From positions 1 through 44,300 of IMG/VR virus record IMGVR_UViG_3300024059_000009: a stretch of DNA of 44,300 bases. One strand, 5' to 3'. Position numbers and translations under genes: made by a program. This DNA is from a virus. Under the pieces are notes generated by a model. The model was not told the origin of the DNA. It ran no database searches and was given only the letters and a program-made list of their open reading frames with translations. Numbering within the stretch: the stretch's first letter is position 1; each line of letters begins with the position of its first letter. This document shows positions 1-8,325 of the stretch, in pieces.

Positions 1-126
1 AGTATGTTATATTATTGTAGGTTTGATGATACTGGTGATACTAGATGTTAGTATATAGTTACTTGCTAATGATTGAAGTAGCTCAAGCAACAGTCGAAGC
101 CCTTAAGGGTCTTCTTAGTGTTGGTC
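1..126. repeat. Direct terminal repeat, left copy
   Basis: Bases 1-126 are identical to 44164-44289, by direct reading. After the match the copies diverge: the left goes on into an open small ORF, while the right ends in 11 bases that do not match. The simplest reading is the overlap of a circular or circularly permuted assembly, giving a unique length of 44163. A true short terminal repeat of the virion DNA is also possible. The repeat holds most of a 21-codon membrane peptide ORF and the start of the ORF at 69. Confidence 0.9.
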
Positions 127-185
127 CTTATTTCCCTACCGCCGTCCTTATGGTAATCCAAAACTATATGGTTGTCAACCCCTAA
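69..185 (+). CDS. Small hypothetical protein, 38 aa
   Basis: A 38-codon ORF from ATG at 69 to TAA at 183, beginning MIEVAQATVEALKGLL. It lies 10 bases after the stop of the 21-aa membrane peptide ORF that crosses the contig junction, in line with the rightward genes that follow. There is no clear Shine-Dalgarno site, so it may depend on coupling from upstream. The second half is moderately hydrophobic. I do not recognise it, and the start is uncertain. Confidence 0.4.
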   Translation: MIEVAQATVEALKGLLSVGPYFPTAVLMVIQNYMVVNP

Positions 186-206
186 TACCAAAGGTTTTTA
201 ATATTT

Positions 207-413
207 ATGAACGCTAGATTGAAAATGACTGACTTTGACCATTCTTGTTGTTGGTGTAACAGTATTATAGATGACGGTAATCGTGCAGTTGTATTGAGTA
301 ATATCAGGGGTTTTCGTGGTTATTTAAGGTTACATCAAGATTGCTTTGATCGTATGACAGATAAGATAAAAAGAGAACAAGAAGAGGTAGCATGCTTAAA
401 GCACACGCAATAA
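207..413 (+). CDS. Small zinc-ribbon-like protein, 68 aa
   Basis: This short protein has an N-terminal CCWC knuckle (about residues 14-17) and a second possible metal pair in HQDC (about 43-46), a pattern that suggests a small treble-clef or zinc-ribbon fold. Metal binding is inferred from residue spacing only. The start has a plausible AAAGG site about ten bases upstream. The stop overlaps the next gene by 22 bases, so the two are probably translationally coupled. It belongs to a block of small genes leading to the terminase. No specific function can be assigned. Confidence 0.6.
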   Translation: MNARLKMTDFDHSCCWCNSIIDDGNRAVVLSNIRGFRGYLRLHQDCFDRMTDKIKREQEEVACLKHTQ

Positions 414-673
414 CAGGGATACAAAAAGTAGCGGTTGAGAAGGGTGACATTATTACAGGCATGATAGCTAAAAGCCCGATATACAGTAGAATGAAGTTTA
501 TTTATAAAGCAAAGGGAGAGAAGCCCTATACTTTATCTATGGTAGAAAATGCTAACACGATACAATTCAAGCCCGATTTTACTGGATTTACGATAGGCAA
601 AGATGGGGTTATATCTTCACCTAATGCTGTTAGGTTAGGAGTTCAATTAATTAGAGAGGATAAGGATGAATAA
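392..673 (+). CDS. Hypothetical protein, 93 aa
   Basis: Starts inside the previous gene with a good AGAGG site just before the ATG, and ends in TAATG shared with the next gene. The product is basic in its first half and acidic at the C-terminus (ending REDKDE). It has alternating hydrophobic residues suggesting a small mainly-beta protein. No membrane segment, cysteine cluster or known motif is visible. The close overlaps on both sides argue that it is a real gene of the pre-terminase block. Function unknown. Confidence 0.6.
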   Translation: MLKAHAITGIQKVAVEKGDIITGMIAKSPIYSRMKFIYKAKGEKPYTLSMVENANTIQFKPDFTGFTIGKDGVISSPNAVRLGVQLIREDKDE

Positions 674-957
674 TGCACAACACTAAAACAATACAAGAGT
701 TAATGCTACTTGACGATTCAAAGATGATAACAGGGAAGTACGTTATTCATTGCCTTAGCCATAGTTTACCTGAAACAGTCGTTACATTGACCGTAGATGG
801 ACGTACTGAGCATTGCGGTAGTGTAGCATCAATAGAGTCGTATAAGGAGCCTGACGAGGAGTTAGAGTCTCTGTTTACCAATGGATTAATTGTGGATGAG
901 TGGTTCAAAGTAGATTCACCTGACGCACATACAAGGATAGTATATGAGGTATTATAA
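673..957 (+). CDS. Hypothetical protein, 94 aa
   Basis: Start ATG overlaps the preceding stop (TAATG), which supports it through coupling. The product is acidic overall, with a beta-rich centre and a negatively charged patch (EPDEELES) near residues 58-65. An antisense ORF of 77 codons covers most of it, but that one has no coupling to neighbours and is a shadow. I recognise no family. Its position just before a zinc-ribbon gene, in a run of overlapping small genes, is the only context. Confidence 0.6.
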   Translation: MHNTKTIQELMLLDDSKMITGKYVIHCLSHSLPETVVTLTVDGRTEHCGSVASIESYKEPDEELESLFTNGLIVDEWFKVDSPDAHTRIVYEVL

Positions 958-960
958 GCA

Positions 961-1197
961 ATGGGTATGTTTAACTGCATATGCGGTAATGAGGTAATAT
1001 TTCAAGAAGACAATACTTGGGGGCCATGCTCTATTTGTTATAGAGACTGGGTAAGGAATGACGATAACGCTGACATTTGGACTTCACCAGTTGAAACCAC
1101 AGAGAGCGTTAGGTCTAGGAATAAGAATAAAAAGAAACAAAGAATAGAGAGGTTTAAGAAGTATGACAACCATAAAGAAACTAATAAAGTTCCTTAA
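961..1197 (+). CDS. Small zinc-ribbon protein, 78 aa
   Basis: The N-terminal half has two cysteine pairs, CICG near residue 6 and CSIC near residue 23, the spacing of a compact zinc ribbon. The C-terminal half is a strongly basic helix (RSRNKNKKKQRIERFKK). A zinc ribbon followed by a basic tail fits nucleic-acid or protein binding, but this is inference. It begins three bases after the previous stop, and its end overlaps the next gene by 35 bases. No specific function is known to me. Confidence 0.65.
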   Translation: MGMFNCICGNEVIFQEDNTWGPCSICYRDWVRNDDNADIWTSPVETTESVRSRNKNKKKQRIERFKKYDNHKETNKVP

Positions 1198-1414
1198 AAC
1201 CCTAGACCCAGCTACGGAGGTAGATGTATTGTGTGTAGATTGTGTTGGTGAAGAATCAGCTATAACCTACGCGCCATTGATTCCTAGCTTTAATAGTGGT
1301 CATTTAAGGATCGGCGTAGACGGTGAAGACAAGAAGTTCCTATCGATAGGAGCAGTAACTGAAATAGAGCCACCAAAGATATTGGTGCCAAATAACATTA
1401 AAACAGTAAATTAG
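1163..1414 (+). CDS. Hypothetical protein, 83 aa
   Basis: Starts within the basic tail of the upstream gene in another frame, with a purine-rich stretch (GAGAGG) before the ATG. Patterns such as TIKKLIKFLKTLDPATEVDVLCVD at the start are seen in small phage proteins of unknown role: an N-terminal helix, then a beta strand after an acidic turn. That resemblance is an impression from memory, not a search result. It contains two neighbouring cysteines (CVDC). Function unassigned. Confidence 0.55.
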   Translation: MTTIKKLIKFLKTLDPATEVDVLCVDCVGEESAITYAPLIPSFNSGHLRIGVDGEDKKFLSIGAVTEIEPPKILVPNNIKTVN

Positions 1415-1426
1415 AAAGATTAAAAC

Positions 1427-1789
1427 ATGGCAGAACTATTACATTTAACACAACCTTGGGCATTTGCATATGTAGATAATCATGGTAAGGAAGTACATGG
1501 TAACGGTAGATTTAACTCTAAGATGGAAGCATTAATTGCACTATGCAAGAACGCTAACTTGCCATTGACAGAAGAAGTTAAAGAGGACTTTGGCGTAGCT
1601 GGTGAGCCTGATGATCTAAGTGCTGAAGTCATGTATCTTAAGGAAGAGCTAACCAAACTTAAGGAGATGCAGTTAAAGACATTTGATTTAGCTAGCGAGA
1701 AGCAGAAAACAGAGGGCAAAAAGACCCCTGCAAAACAGCCTTCAAAAGGTCAAAAGACCATTGTAAAAAAGAAAGTAAATGCTAAGTAA
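1427..1789 (+). CDS. Hypothetical protein with charged C-terminal tail, 120 aa
   Basis: The product has a folded N-terminal part (about residues 1-60), a predicted helix or coiled coil around 63-90 (VMYLKEELTKLKEMQLKTFDLA), and a lysine-rich, low-complexity tail with repeated KKTPAKQ/KGQKT patterns. The tail resembles flexible nucleic-acid-binding or linker tails. The 3' end overlaps the cupin gene by 11 bases. The position before the terminase could suit a packaging or head-assembly helper, but nothing in the sequence proves this. Confidence 0.6.
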   Translation: MAELLHLTQPWAFAYVDNHGKEVHGNGRFNSKMEALIALCKNANLPLTEEVKEDFGVAGEPDDLSAEVMYLKEELTKLKEMQLKTFDLASEKQKTEGKKTPAKQPSKGQKTIVKKKVNAK

Positions 1790-2258
1790 AAAGGATAACC
1801 AGTTAGAGAAGCCATTTCGCAAGAAGATAATGGACTTTGAATATGCACTCGCCCAGACTAAAGGAGCTGTCTTTGGCAATGCGTTTCCCTTAAAGCATAC
1901 TTTCTCTGATGGTATATATGTCAGGGAGATTACGATACCTGCTGGTATATTCATGACAGGAAAGATACACAAGCATGACCACCCCAACTTCCTCTTGAAA
2001 GGGTCTGTGACCGTAATAACAGAAGAAGGAGGGGAGGAATATTTAGAAGCACCTTGTAGCATGATAAGCCCTAAGCACACTAAAAGAGCATTATATACTC
2101 ATGAAGAGTGTGTATGGACAACTGTACACCTTAATCCAAGTAATATAACTGACATTGATAAACTAGAAGAAAAGATAGTTTATGAGTCTTATGAGGAGTT
2201 AGAGATGGGGCCAGTTAAGAGATTAGCTAATAAGATATGGAAAATGATTAAGCAATGA
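1779..2258 (+). CDS. Cupin-fold protein, 159 aa
   Basis: The centre of the protein matches the cupin pattern: a GKIHKHDHPNFLLKG stretch with H64, H66 and H68 as likely metal ligands, then a second conserved block (CSMISPKHTKRALYTHEE) carrying further histidines. Cupins are small beta barrels used as enzymes or binding domains, and single-domain versions occur in phage genomes beside packaging genes. The substrate cannot be read from the sequence. The stop overlaps the terminase start by four bases, so translation is coupled. An alternative start at 1830 (MDFEYAL) would remove 17 charged residues and is possible. Confidence 0.75.
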   Translation: MLSKKDNQLEKPFRKKIMDFEYALAQTKGAVFGNAFPLKHTFSDGIYVREITIPAGIFMTGKIHKHDHPNFLLKGSVTVITEEGGEEYLEAPCSMISPKHTKRALYTHEECVWTTVHLNPSNITDIDKLEEKIVYESYEELEMGPVKRLANKIWKMIKQ

Positions 2259-4033
2259 AACTAACTAAACAACAAGCTGATTCCCTTAACGCAGTAAGGA
2301 CTAGACCTGATGTATTTGGGGCTACTAACTGCTTTATTAAGACTAAGCGTGGTGGTGAGTTAGTGCTATTTAAACCTAATGAAGTACAACGTATCTTAGA
2401 TGCTTTCATTGACATACAGTTCTCTCGCAATAAACAGGCGTGGTTCATTGTGTTAAAGGCTAGGCAGTTTGGTGTGTCTACTTGGGGTATTAAACAGCAG
2501 TATTCAAGGATTAACTTTAAACGTAACCATGATACCCTGTTTGCTGCCCATGATGACGATAGTACAGAAAAGCTATTTGAACGTGCTAGGATCATGCACG
2601 ATCATAACCCAGAGAAGTACCCTACAAAGTACAGTAGTAAGCGTGAAATCAAGCTAGAACACCAGAATAGCTCAATGTCGATTCAGACTATGGGTAAGGG
2701 TGAATTAGGTAGGTCTGCTGAGTACAAGGATGTGCATTTAAGCGAATTGGCGTTTGCTAAAGATGCTGACCTTGTAATGACCTCTATTGCTGCTACATTG
2801 CCACAGGAACACATGAACCATGATAGTATCTTCTGTATTGAAAGTACTGCTAATGGGCAAGGTGGTACGTTCTATGACCTATGGTGTGAGTCTACACCTT
2901 TGTTTGTAGAGAACTATTGCACACTGCCTAAGTCTAATTCTAATAGAGTAGGTATATTCTTTCCTTGGTTCATATTTGAAGATAATCAGCTAGAGATACC
3001 TTATGGGTTTAAAGAGAACCTTAAGGACTTTGACGATGATGTATTTGGAAATGAAAGAGAGTTGATGGAACTGTTCAATCTAAATCTAAGACAAATGGCT
3101 TGGCGTAGATGGCAGATCAAAGACTTGTACAACAGTAATCTTAATAAGTTTACTCAGGAAAACCCTGCAACTGACTCTGAAGCTTTCTTAGCGACTGGTA
3201 GACCAGTATTTGCGCAGAATGGCCTTACATTTCAGCGATCTAAGTGTCATGACCCTTTATACAGATGCGTGATCTCTGATGACGGTACGCACAATAAAGG
3301 CTCTCACGCTATGATTGAGATATTTGAGCCAGTGTGTTCTGGAGCGCATTATGTAATGGGCTTTGACCCAGCAGAAGGCTTAGATAAAGAAGAGAAGAAC
3401 GATCCAGATGCAGGTTCGTGCCATGTGATAAGAGTAGATACCAAGGCTATTGTAGCCAAGATAAATACACAGGTAGAACTCTCTATTACATGCGCACAAG
3501 TTGATAAGCTAGGTAGATATTATAACGATGCCTACCTAGCTTTTGAGATTAACAACACTATGGGGGGTGGTGCTAGGGAGATATTCAAGCAATTAGAATA
3601 TCCTAACCTATATATGAGAATGGAGCGTAGCCGTATTACTGATGAAATGACTGAGGCTGTTGGGTGGCGTACAGACATATCGTCTAGAGGGCTATTGATT
3701 AGTGGTTTACAAGAGGTTATCAGGGAACGGATCATTAGGGTTGTATCTAAAGAGACTTGCGACCAAATGGCCTACTTTATCACTAATAAGAACGGTAAGG
3801 CTGAAGCTAAGGCAGGGGAACATGATGATGATGTCATGAGCCTTGGTATAGCGGTTCAGATGCTATTGAAGCTATTGGACGAAGGTAAGGTCACTGAGAT
3901 CATAGAAACACCTGAACAACACTATACAGATCGACCAGATTACGATGGAACTTTAACTTTCTACACGAATACATTGGCGTTCAATGATGCGGTAGATTTA
4001 ATGCAAGATATGGAAGTAGACGAAGAATGGTAA
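2255..4033 (+). CDS. terL: Terminase large subunit
   Basis: The motor and nuclease that packages phage DNA into proheads. ATPase domain: a Walker A-like KARQFGVST at residues 68-76, a Walker B-like strand ending in SE near 163-164, and a coupling motif ESTANG near 196-201. The C-terminal RNase H-like nuclease shows FDPAEG, a central FEIN, and HDDDVMSLG, supplying the acidic metal ligands. At 592 residues it has the usual length. The start overlaps the cupin stop by four bases, and the stop overlaps the next gene by seven. The likely small subunit lies at 43128-43586, not directly upstream on this linear map but less than 3 kb away across the junction. Confidence 0.96.
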   Translation: MKLTKQQADSLNAVRTRPDVFGATNCFIKTKRGGELVLFKPNEVQRILDAFIDIQFSRNKQAWFIVLKARQFGVSTWGIKQQYSRINFKRNHDTLFAAHDDDSTEKLFERARIMHDHNPEKYPTKYSSKREIKLEHQNSSMSIQTMGKGELGRSAEYKDVHLSELAFAKDADLVMTSIAATLPQEHMNHDSIFCIESTANGQGGTFYDLWCESTPLFVENYCTLPKSNSNRVGIFFPWFIFEDNQLEIPYGFKENLKDFDDDVFGNERELMELFNLNLRQMAWRRWQIKDLYNSNLNKFTQENPATDSEAFLATGRPVFAQNGLTFQRSKCHDPLYRCVISDDGTHNKGSHAMIEIFEPVCSGAHYVMGFDPAEGLDKEEKNDPDAGSCHVIRVDTKAIVAKINTQVELSITCAQVDKLGRYYNDAYLAFEINNTMGGGAREIFKQLEYPNLYMRMERSRITDEMTEAVGWRTDISSRGLLISGLQEVIRERIIRVVSKETCDQMAYFITNKNGKAEAKAGEHDDDVMSLGIAVQMLLKLLDEGKVTEIIETPEQHYTDRPDYDGTLTFYTNTLAFNDAVDLMQDMEVDEEW

Positions 4034-4263
4034 CTGAAACATTATTTTTGTGCGGAATGATGATCTTTGCTTTTATCGCAGGTAGTATAGCTACCTTGCT
4101 AGGGTCATGGCTAACACGCAGGGCTTATACTGCTGAACCTTTGTTTCCCAAAGAGATAGAGATCGAACCAGAGCCAGAAGAAGAAGAGGAAGAGCCTGAA
4201 ACGGAAGCAGAGCGCCTAAGACGAGAAGATGCAGAATTTAAAGAGTTTAGAGGATTTCTATGA
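4027..4263 (+). CDS. Small membrane protein with acidic tail, 78 aa
   Basis: A single hydrophobic segment spans roughly residues 5-29 (LFLCGMMIFAFIAGSIATLLGSW), followed by TRR, which suggests an Nout-Cin topology by the positive-inside rule. The rest is a very acidic cytoplasmic tail with a run of Glu and Pro-Glu repeats. It overlaps both neighbours (terL stop and next start), so it is co-translated with the packaging gene. Function is unknown. A holin role is possible for any small one-segment phage membrane protein, but the acidic tail is not typical. Confidence 0.65.
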   Translation: MVTETLFLCGMMIFAFIAGSIATLLGSWLTRRAYTAEPLFPKEIEIEPEPEEEEEEPETEAERLRREDAEFKEFRGFL

Positions 4264-4484
4264 TACCAAGGCATTTAGAGCTAGCAACCTACCTAGCAAA
4301 CGACTGGAGCCTTGTAGGTGAGGTTTGTGATGATATGAATATAAGTAAGACTAACCTTACTACCCTGATTACTAACGCCCAAAAGAGGGGTTTGGGCATC
4401 GAGAGGGAAGATGGTAAGATTAGGTTGAAGTTCAACACTTCAGTTAAACAGGTTGAGTTAGCACTCGCTTCTCAGAAACCTTGA
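4260..4484 (+). CDS. Small helix-turn-helix-like protein, 74 aa
   Basis: Residues 6-50 read as three helices, with the pattern of a winged-helix or tri-helical DNA-binding domain: HLELATYLANDW, a turn, then VCDDMNISKTNLTTLITNAQKRG, followed by a beta hairpin (LGIEREDGKIRLKF). It starts in an ATGA overlap with the membrane-protein stop. It might regulate late genes or act in packaging; both are inference. A gap of 63 bases with a possible promoter follows before the structural block. Confidence 0.55.
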   Translation: MIPRHLELATYLANDWSLVGEVCDDMNISKTNLTTLITNAQKRGLGIEREDGKIRLKFNTSVKQVELALASQKP

Positions 4485-4494
4485 CCCCCTATCC

Positions 4495-4523
4495 TTGCGC
4501 AACTTGTAATCGTCATGTATCTT
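4495..4523 (+). promoter_or_regulatory. Possible rightward promoter before the surface-protein block
   Basis: TTGCGC, a 17-base spacer, and TATCTT lie in the only gap (4485-4547) between the packaging genes and the beta-rich structural genes. The hexamers are weak matches to a sigma-70 promoter, and this could equally be plain spacer. A GAGG Shine-Dalgarno site for the next gene lies at the end of the gap. Confidence 0.3.
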
Positions 4524-4547
4524 TACAACTAAGATATAGAGGCGATT

Positions 4548-4751
4548 ATGAGTACGTACAGACACCCACCAATAGATTCAACCGTAGTCATAAAAGACGC
4601 TCATATCACTGAAGGTGGTAAAGTGAAAATACGTATGCACGATGCAACCCTACAGGCATTACTAGATGATGTTCTTGTAGAGATGAAGATAGCTAATTTG
4701 CATAACGCTTTAACTGATGATATTAATATAACTGAAAGTGATTTACCATAA
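4548..4751 (+). CDS. Small virion-associated protein candidate, 67 aa
   Basis: Preceded by a good GAGG ribosome site. It begins MSTYRHPPIDSTVVIKDAHITEGGKVKIRM and ends in an acidic segment. Its stop shares TAATG with the next gene. The short beta-rich start (STVVIKDA) resembles the opening of the next protein (STTIKDAD), so it may be a small member of the same structural block. No motif is diagnostic. Confidence 0.6.
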   Translation: MSTYRHPPIDSTVVIKDAHITEGGKVKIRMHDATLQALLDDVLVEMKIANLHNALTDDINITESDLP

Positions 4752-5329
4752 TGTCTACAACTATAAAAGATGCAGATACAGGATATGTAGCTCACGTTAC
4801 AACAGATGGAGAGTTGCTTACTCGCTCAGTTACTGAAAGCGAAGAAATAGCAGCTAATGAAAAAGGCAATGCCTACAACATTAATACTGGTGTAATAACG
4901 CTTACAGACGCCAATGAAACATCTGTTATGTACCTTAAAAACAACGAGAATGATAATTTGGTTATTTCGGGTATTGTTCTTGGTTTGTGGGCGAGTGATG
5001 GTGATGGTCTTGACATGATGACTACTTTTACCCGAAACCCTACAACTGGCGACATAATCACTAACGAGAATAACGTAGCAATAAACTCAAACAGAAACTT
5101 TGGTAGCGGTAATTCACTTCTAGCAGATGCTTATGTTGGGGCTTCTTCTGAGACAAAGACTAATGGTTCGGATCATATATTGGTAAGGATTACTGAAGAA
5201 TCAAGGTCTTTTATAGGTATTAACGAGATTTTGCCAAAAGGGTCATCTATGGGTATTAATGTTACGCCACCTACAAGCAATACAAGCATGAATATGTATG
5301 CTGCTGTTATATGTCACTTGGAGAATTAG
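4751..5329 (+). CDS. Beta-rich putative virion surface protein, 192 aa
   Basis: The protein has long alternating hydrophobic and polar stretches, many Thr, Asn and Gly, and no helices of note, as in jelly-roll or immunoglobulin-like capsid decoration and tail proteins. Layout is shared with the next two genes: a short N-terminal IKDADTGYVAHVTTDGELLT segment, then a central domain with VMYLKNNENDNLVISGI. The next protein has YVFYIKNDGDKVLHVSDI at the equivalent place, so I infer paralogy. It lies between terminase and portal with the tail spike. Probably a virion component, but which one is not shown by the sequence. Confidence 0.65.
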   Translation: MSTTIKDADTGYVAHVTTDGELLTRSVTESEEIAANEKGNAYNINTGVITLTDANETSVMYLKNNENDNLVISGIVLGLWASDGDGLDMMTTFTRNPTTGDIITNENNVAINSNRNFGSGNSLLADAYVGASSETKTNGSDHILVRITEESRSFIGINEILPKGSSMGINVTPPTSNTSMNMYAAVICHLEN

Positions 5330-5332
5330 AGC

Positions 5333-5875
5333 ATGGGATTTCAAATACAAGGCGTGAATGGCAAGATTGTTAAGGTTAATGGCGGTAATAGGCTGCTAGT
5401 GAACTCGATAACAAACCCTGTTGATGCTGATATAAATATAGAGTCTGGAAAAGTTTGGTCGTTACCTTTTGACGGTCTAAATCCAGCAGGTGCAAGTGAC
5501 TATGTTTTTTACATTAAAAATGATGGTGACAAAGTTCTTCATGTCTCTGACATTCGGATTACTGCTGACGCAACCACTCAAGTAGAGTTGCATGGAGTAA
5601 GTGGCACTGCTGCTGGAGGTAGTGCTTTAACGCCTGTAAGTCGAACTATTGGTTCTGCTGCGGTTCCTAGTGCTACTATTGAGACTGGAACCGACATAAC
5701 TGGGCTTACATCGCTAGGTACACTATTCTTTATCCAATGCTTAACAGCAGGTAATGAATACCACCTAACCACTAGCTCAAGAATAAGAATACCAAAAGGC
5801 AAGGCTGTAGCCATTCTTATAGAGACAGGCACAGCCAATGTAACAGGCGTAGTAAGCTTGGTGGAAGAAGAGTAG
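5333..5875 (+). CDS. Beta-rich putative virion surface protein, paralogue, 180 aa
   Basis: Similar build to the gene before it: a short N-terminal strand region (FQIQGVNGKIVKVNGGNRLLVNS), then a domain with YVFYIKNDGDKVLHVSDIRIT and a C-terminal Gly/Thr-rich sandwich ending in VVSLVEEE. Three such genes in tandem (4751, 5333, 5875) suggest duplication of a decoration or tail-surface module. The gene starts three bases after the previous stop, and its TAG overlaps a GTG start downstream. An antisense ORF of 104 codons here is a shadow. Virion location is inference. Confidence 0.65.
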   Translation: MGFQIQGVNGKIVKVNGGNRLLVNSITNPVDADINIESGKVWSLPFDGLNPAGASDYVFYIKNDGDKVLHVSDIRITADATTQVELHGVSGTAAGGSALTPVSRTIGSAAVPSATIETGTDITGLTSLGTLFFIQCLTAGNEYHLTTSSRIRIPKGKAVAILIETGTANVTGVVSLVEEE

Positions 5876-6312
5876 TGCCCGCTAAGACTCAAATCGTTGA
5901 TGGTTCGGGCAATACTAGCTCAACTGCGAAAGTAACAACTATAGGGCAGTTGGTTACATCGCCATACGATTACAATGACGCATCGCATCAAGAGCTTGGA
6001 GTAGCTGATGTAGCTTATAACTTTTATGAGCCTAGACATGGTATGCAGTTCGTTGTATCTGGGCTTGTGTATAGCGCAGATCAGCAAGTGTCTAATACTA
6101 CAGGTGCTACAGTAGTAATATATGAATCAGATAGTGATGATTCAACAACTGTGGATAAAGTATTGCATCAGGACGACTTAGTAAAGAATGACAGAGTGGC
6201 CTTGATAGGAATAAACCTACTTGTAAATGCAGGAAAATTTGTAAACGCTAAGACGGACGATGATGATATTCATATGACGATCTTAGGTTACTACATACCA
6301 GAATTAGAATAG
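5875..6312 (+). CDS. Beta-rich putative virion surface protein with GTG start, 145 aa
   Basis: GTG start in a TAGTG overlap with the previous stop. The opening PAKTQIVDGSGNTSSTAKVTTIGQLVTSP resembles the N-terminal segments of its two upstream neighbours, and the middle (MQFVVSGLVYSAD) matches their VISGI and VSDI strands. It is probably the third member of a tandem family. The acidic loop ESDSDDSTTVDK could bind metal ions, as often in phage surface proteins, but no defined site is visible. No exact role can be assigned. Confidence 0.6.
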   Translation: MPAKTQIVDGSGNTSSTAKVTTIGQLVTSPYDYNDASHQELGVADVAYNFYEPRHGMQFVVSGLVYSADQQVSNTTGATVVIYESDSDDSTTVDKVLHQDDLVKNDRVALIGINLLVNAGKFVNAKTDDDDIHMTILGYYIPELE

Positions 6313-6336
6313 TACAGAATAGATTAGGAGCCAATT

Positions 6337-6708
6337 ATGGCAGTAACAACAAATGATTTAAACAGTTATGGTGGAATTGTAGAGTACTCGTGGTCAGGTG
6401 GCACTGGCGACAACGTAGCTCAAACAATCTCAGCAGTAGGTGCGCACTTTCAAATTCTACAGATTGCTTTCAACCTAGTTGGTACAGGTTCAGCATCGTT
6501 AGAAATGACAGGCACTATTGACCATAACACAAGTTCAAGTATTGATACAGAGTTCTTTGCTCAAAACATGAGTGGGCAAACTGAAGTATTACAACGATGG
6601 GCTAATGACGCAGGTATTTACATTCCTAAAGATTCAGATGCAGACTTTGCGTGGACTAATACAGATTCATTGGCTTGGGGTTTGAGTGTTATGGTGAGGG
6701 CCGAGTAA
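6337..6708 (+). CDS. Putative virion protein, 123 aa
   Basis: Strong AGGAG site upstream. Same spacing and CCAATT context as the site before the major capsid gene, so both may be highly expressed. The product is Ser/Thr/Gly-rich with alternating strands, typical of small decoration or fibre-associated proteins. The stop overlaps the start of the beta-helix protein (TAATG), which suggests the two are made together, perhaps as parts of one tail appendage. No family recognised. Confidence 0.6.
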   Translation: MAVTTNDLNSYGGIVEYSWSGGTGDNVAQTISAVGAHFQILQIAFNLVGTGSASLEMTGTIDHNTSSSIDTEFFAQNMSGQTEVLQRWANDAGIYIPKDSDADFAWTNTDSLAWGLSVMVRAE

Positions 6709-8318
6709 TGGCAGATTATTTCGTAGCAACATCAAGCAACGGGGGATCGGACTCTAATGATGGTTCTCAGATAACCGATGCAGGTGGTGGCGTAGGCCCG
6801 TTTGAAACTATCCAACACGCCGTAAATCAATGTACAGGTTCCACTACCCACTCTATCAGTATTGGGACTGGTACTTATGCAGACACTAATGGTGTAAGGT
6901 TTCAAACAGGGCAGAATGGCAGTACCATTACCGTAAAACCCGTCGCTGGCAACATTGTGACGATTAATAGTGATGGAACTGATACAGCCTTCTATTTGTA
7001 TACTATAGTCGGCGGTCATATAATAGTGGAAGATATTATTATAGATGCGGTATCTGGCACAAATAGCTGCGTCAGATCGCTTACGTCAGCAGGTGATACT
7101 AACCTAACAATTACTAGATGTACGTTAGGTAATGACAGCGTGGCTGCTATAGGTATAAACTTATTCTCAGAAACATCAGCAACTAGGGAGATTGTAGTTA
7201 CTGATTGTATTTTTAATAATGTTAAGCAAATAATCGAATGCTCGTCTGCGGCCTTATTGCAAATGACAGGAGGCACTTACACTACTGCTACTGCTGCCAA
7301 TGCCTTGCACGGTTTTAATTTGAGTGGGGTGATTGAAGTCATCATTATAGATGATATAATATACAACTTTAATACGGTTTCAACAACCCATATACCTATA
7401 AGATTACAAAGCAGTATAGACCCCAACTACCTACAAATATCTAACTTAACGTGTTCTTCTACTACGGGATTTATTACTATAGCGGAAACAGCCAATGCGG
7501 ACAGTATTATTAACTTCTTCAATAATGACGTTACTGTCAATGCGCCTGTTACAGCAACCCATGCTTTCTTTATCGGTGGCGATGGTACAGCAGGGACAGG
7601 CTTTGGTTACCTTAGAGTAGAAAATAACTCAGTTGAATATACTGGAGCAGGTACAGCCCATGCTTACTTGATAGGGCAAGGTGTAGATGGTGCTACAATA
7701 TCCAGCAATCACTCTAAAAACGGTAACGCTCAGTATGTTTTAAAGGGAGATAACCTTGTATTCTTTAACAATACAGGTTACGGCCCTATTACATTATTAA
7801 TAAAAGGTTCTCAAAGGTGTGACGTTCATAATAATTCGTTCCATTCTACAGACAGTGGAGCCTTGAATATTAGTGAAGAGAACTTGCCCGGCCCAGACGT
7901 AGACCCTCAAGACGTAAATCTTTCAAACAATATATTCCTATATGATGGTACAGGTCATCTTATAAAAGGTGATGTTGGTGAAATACCAGACCCATTATCT
8001 TTCTTCTTTGATAGTAATTGCTACTTCAATACGCAGACATTAACAGCATTTGCTAATGTTTCTGCTCCTGCTTCTGATCCTGCAAACTTTACTGAATGGC
8101 AGGACTTGTGGGCAACTTGGGGTAGTTCACCTTTCTCAGCGAACAATGAAGATAACTCTTTGTTTCATAATCCTAGCTTTAAAAACTCTGCTAACGGAGA
8201 TTTCACAGTACAGAACGCAGCTATTCCATCTACTTTTGGAGCAGTATCTACATCGGGTTCTGCATCGGGAACAGCTTACAGCAGTATTGATGGTGGTGGT
8301 TACAAACATCTTTCATAG
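6708..8318 (+). CDS. Right-handed beta-helix tail spike or fibre protein
   Basis: About 536 residues from the ATG at 6708, which sits in a TAATG overlap with GAGGG eight bases upstream; the longer in-frame start at 6675 has no such support. The opening YFVATSSNGGSDSNDGS and GPFETIQHAVN are the usual start of pectate-lyase-like beta-helix proteins (the X-G-SDSNDG and P-F-x-TIQ-A motifs). The rest shows repeated short strands with stacked Asn and Ser (VEDIIIDAVSG, LTITRCTLG, IVVTDCIFNN, FFNNTGYG, VHNNSF). Such proteins bind or degrade host surface glycans. No catalytic residues can be named. Its place between terminase and portal, away from the other tail genes, is unusual. Confidence 0.8.
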   Translation: MADYFVATSSNGGSDSNDGSQITDAGGGVGPFETIQHAVNQCTGSTTHSISIGTGTYADTNGVRFQTGQNGSTITVKPVAGNIVTINSDGTDTAFYLYTIVGGHIIVEDIIIDAVSGTNSCVRSLTSAGDTNLTITRCTLGNDSVAAIGINLFSETSATREIVVTDCIFNNVKQIIECSSAALLQMTGGTYTTATAANALHGFNLSGVIEVIIIDDIIYNFNTVSTTHIPIRLQSSIDPNYLQISNLTCSSTTGFITIAETANADSIINFFNNDVTVNAPVTATHAFFIGGDGTAGTGFGYLRVENNSVEYTGAGTAHAYLIGQGVDGATISSNHSKNGNAQYVLKGDNLVFFNNTGYGPITLLIKGSQRCDVHNNSFHSTDSGALNISEENLPGPDVDPQDVNLSNNIFLYDGTGHLIKGDVGEIPDPLSFFFDSNCYFNTQTLTAFANVSAPASDPANFTEWQDLWATWGSSPFSANNEDNSLFHNPSFKNSANGDFTVQNAAIPSTFGAVSTSGSASGTAYSSIDGGGYKHLS

Positions 8319-8325
8319 GTAAAAC

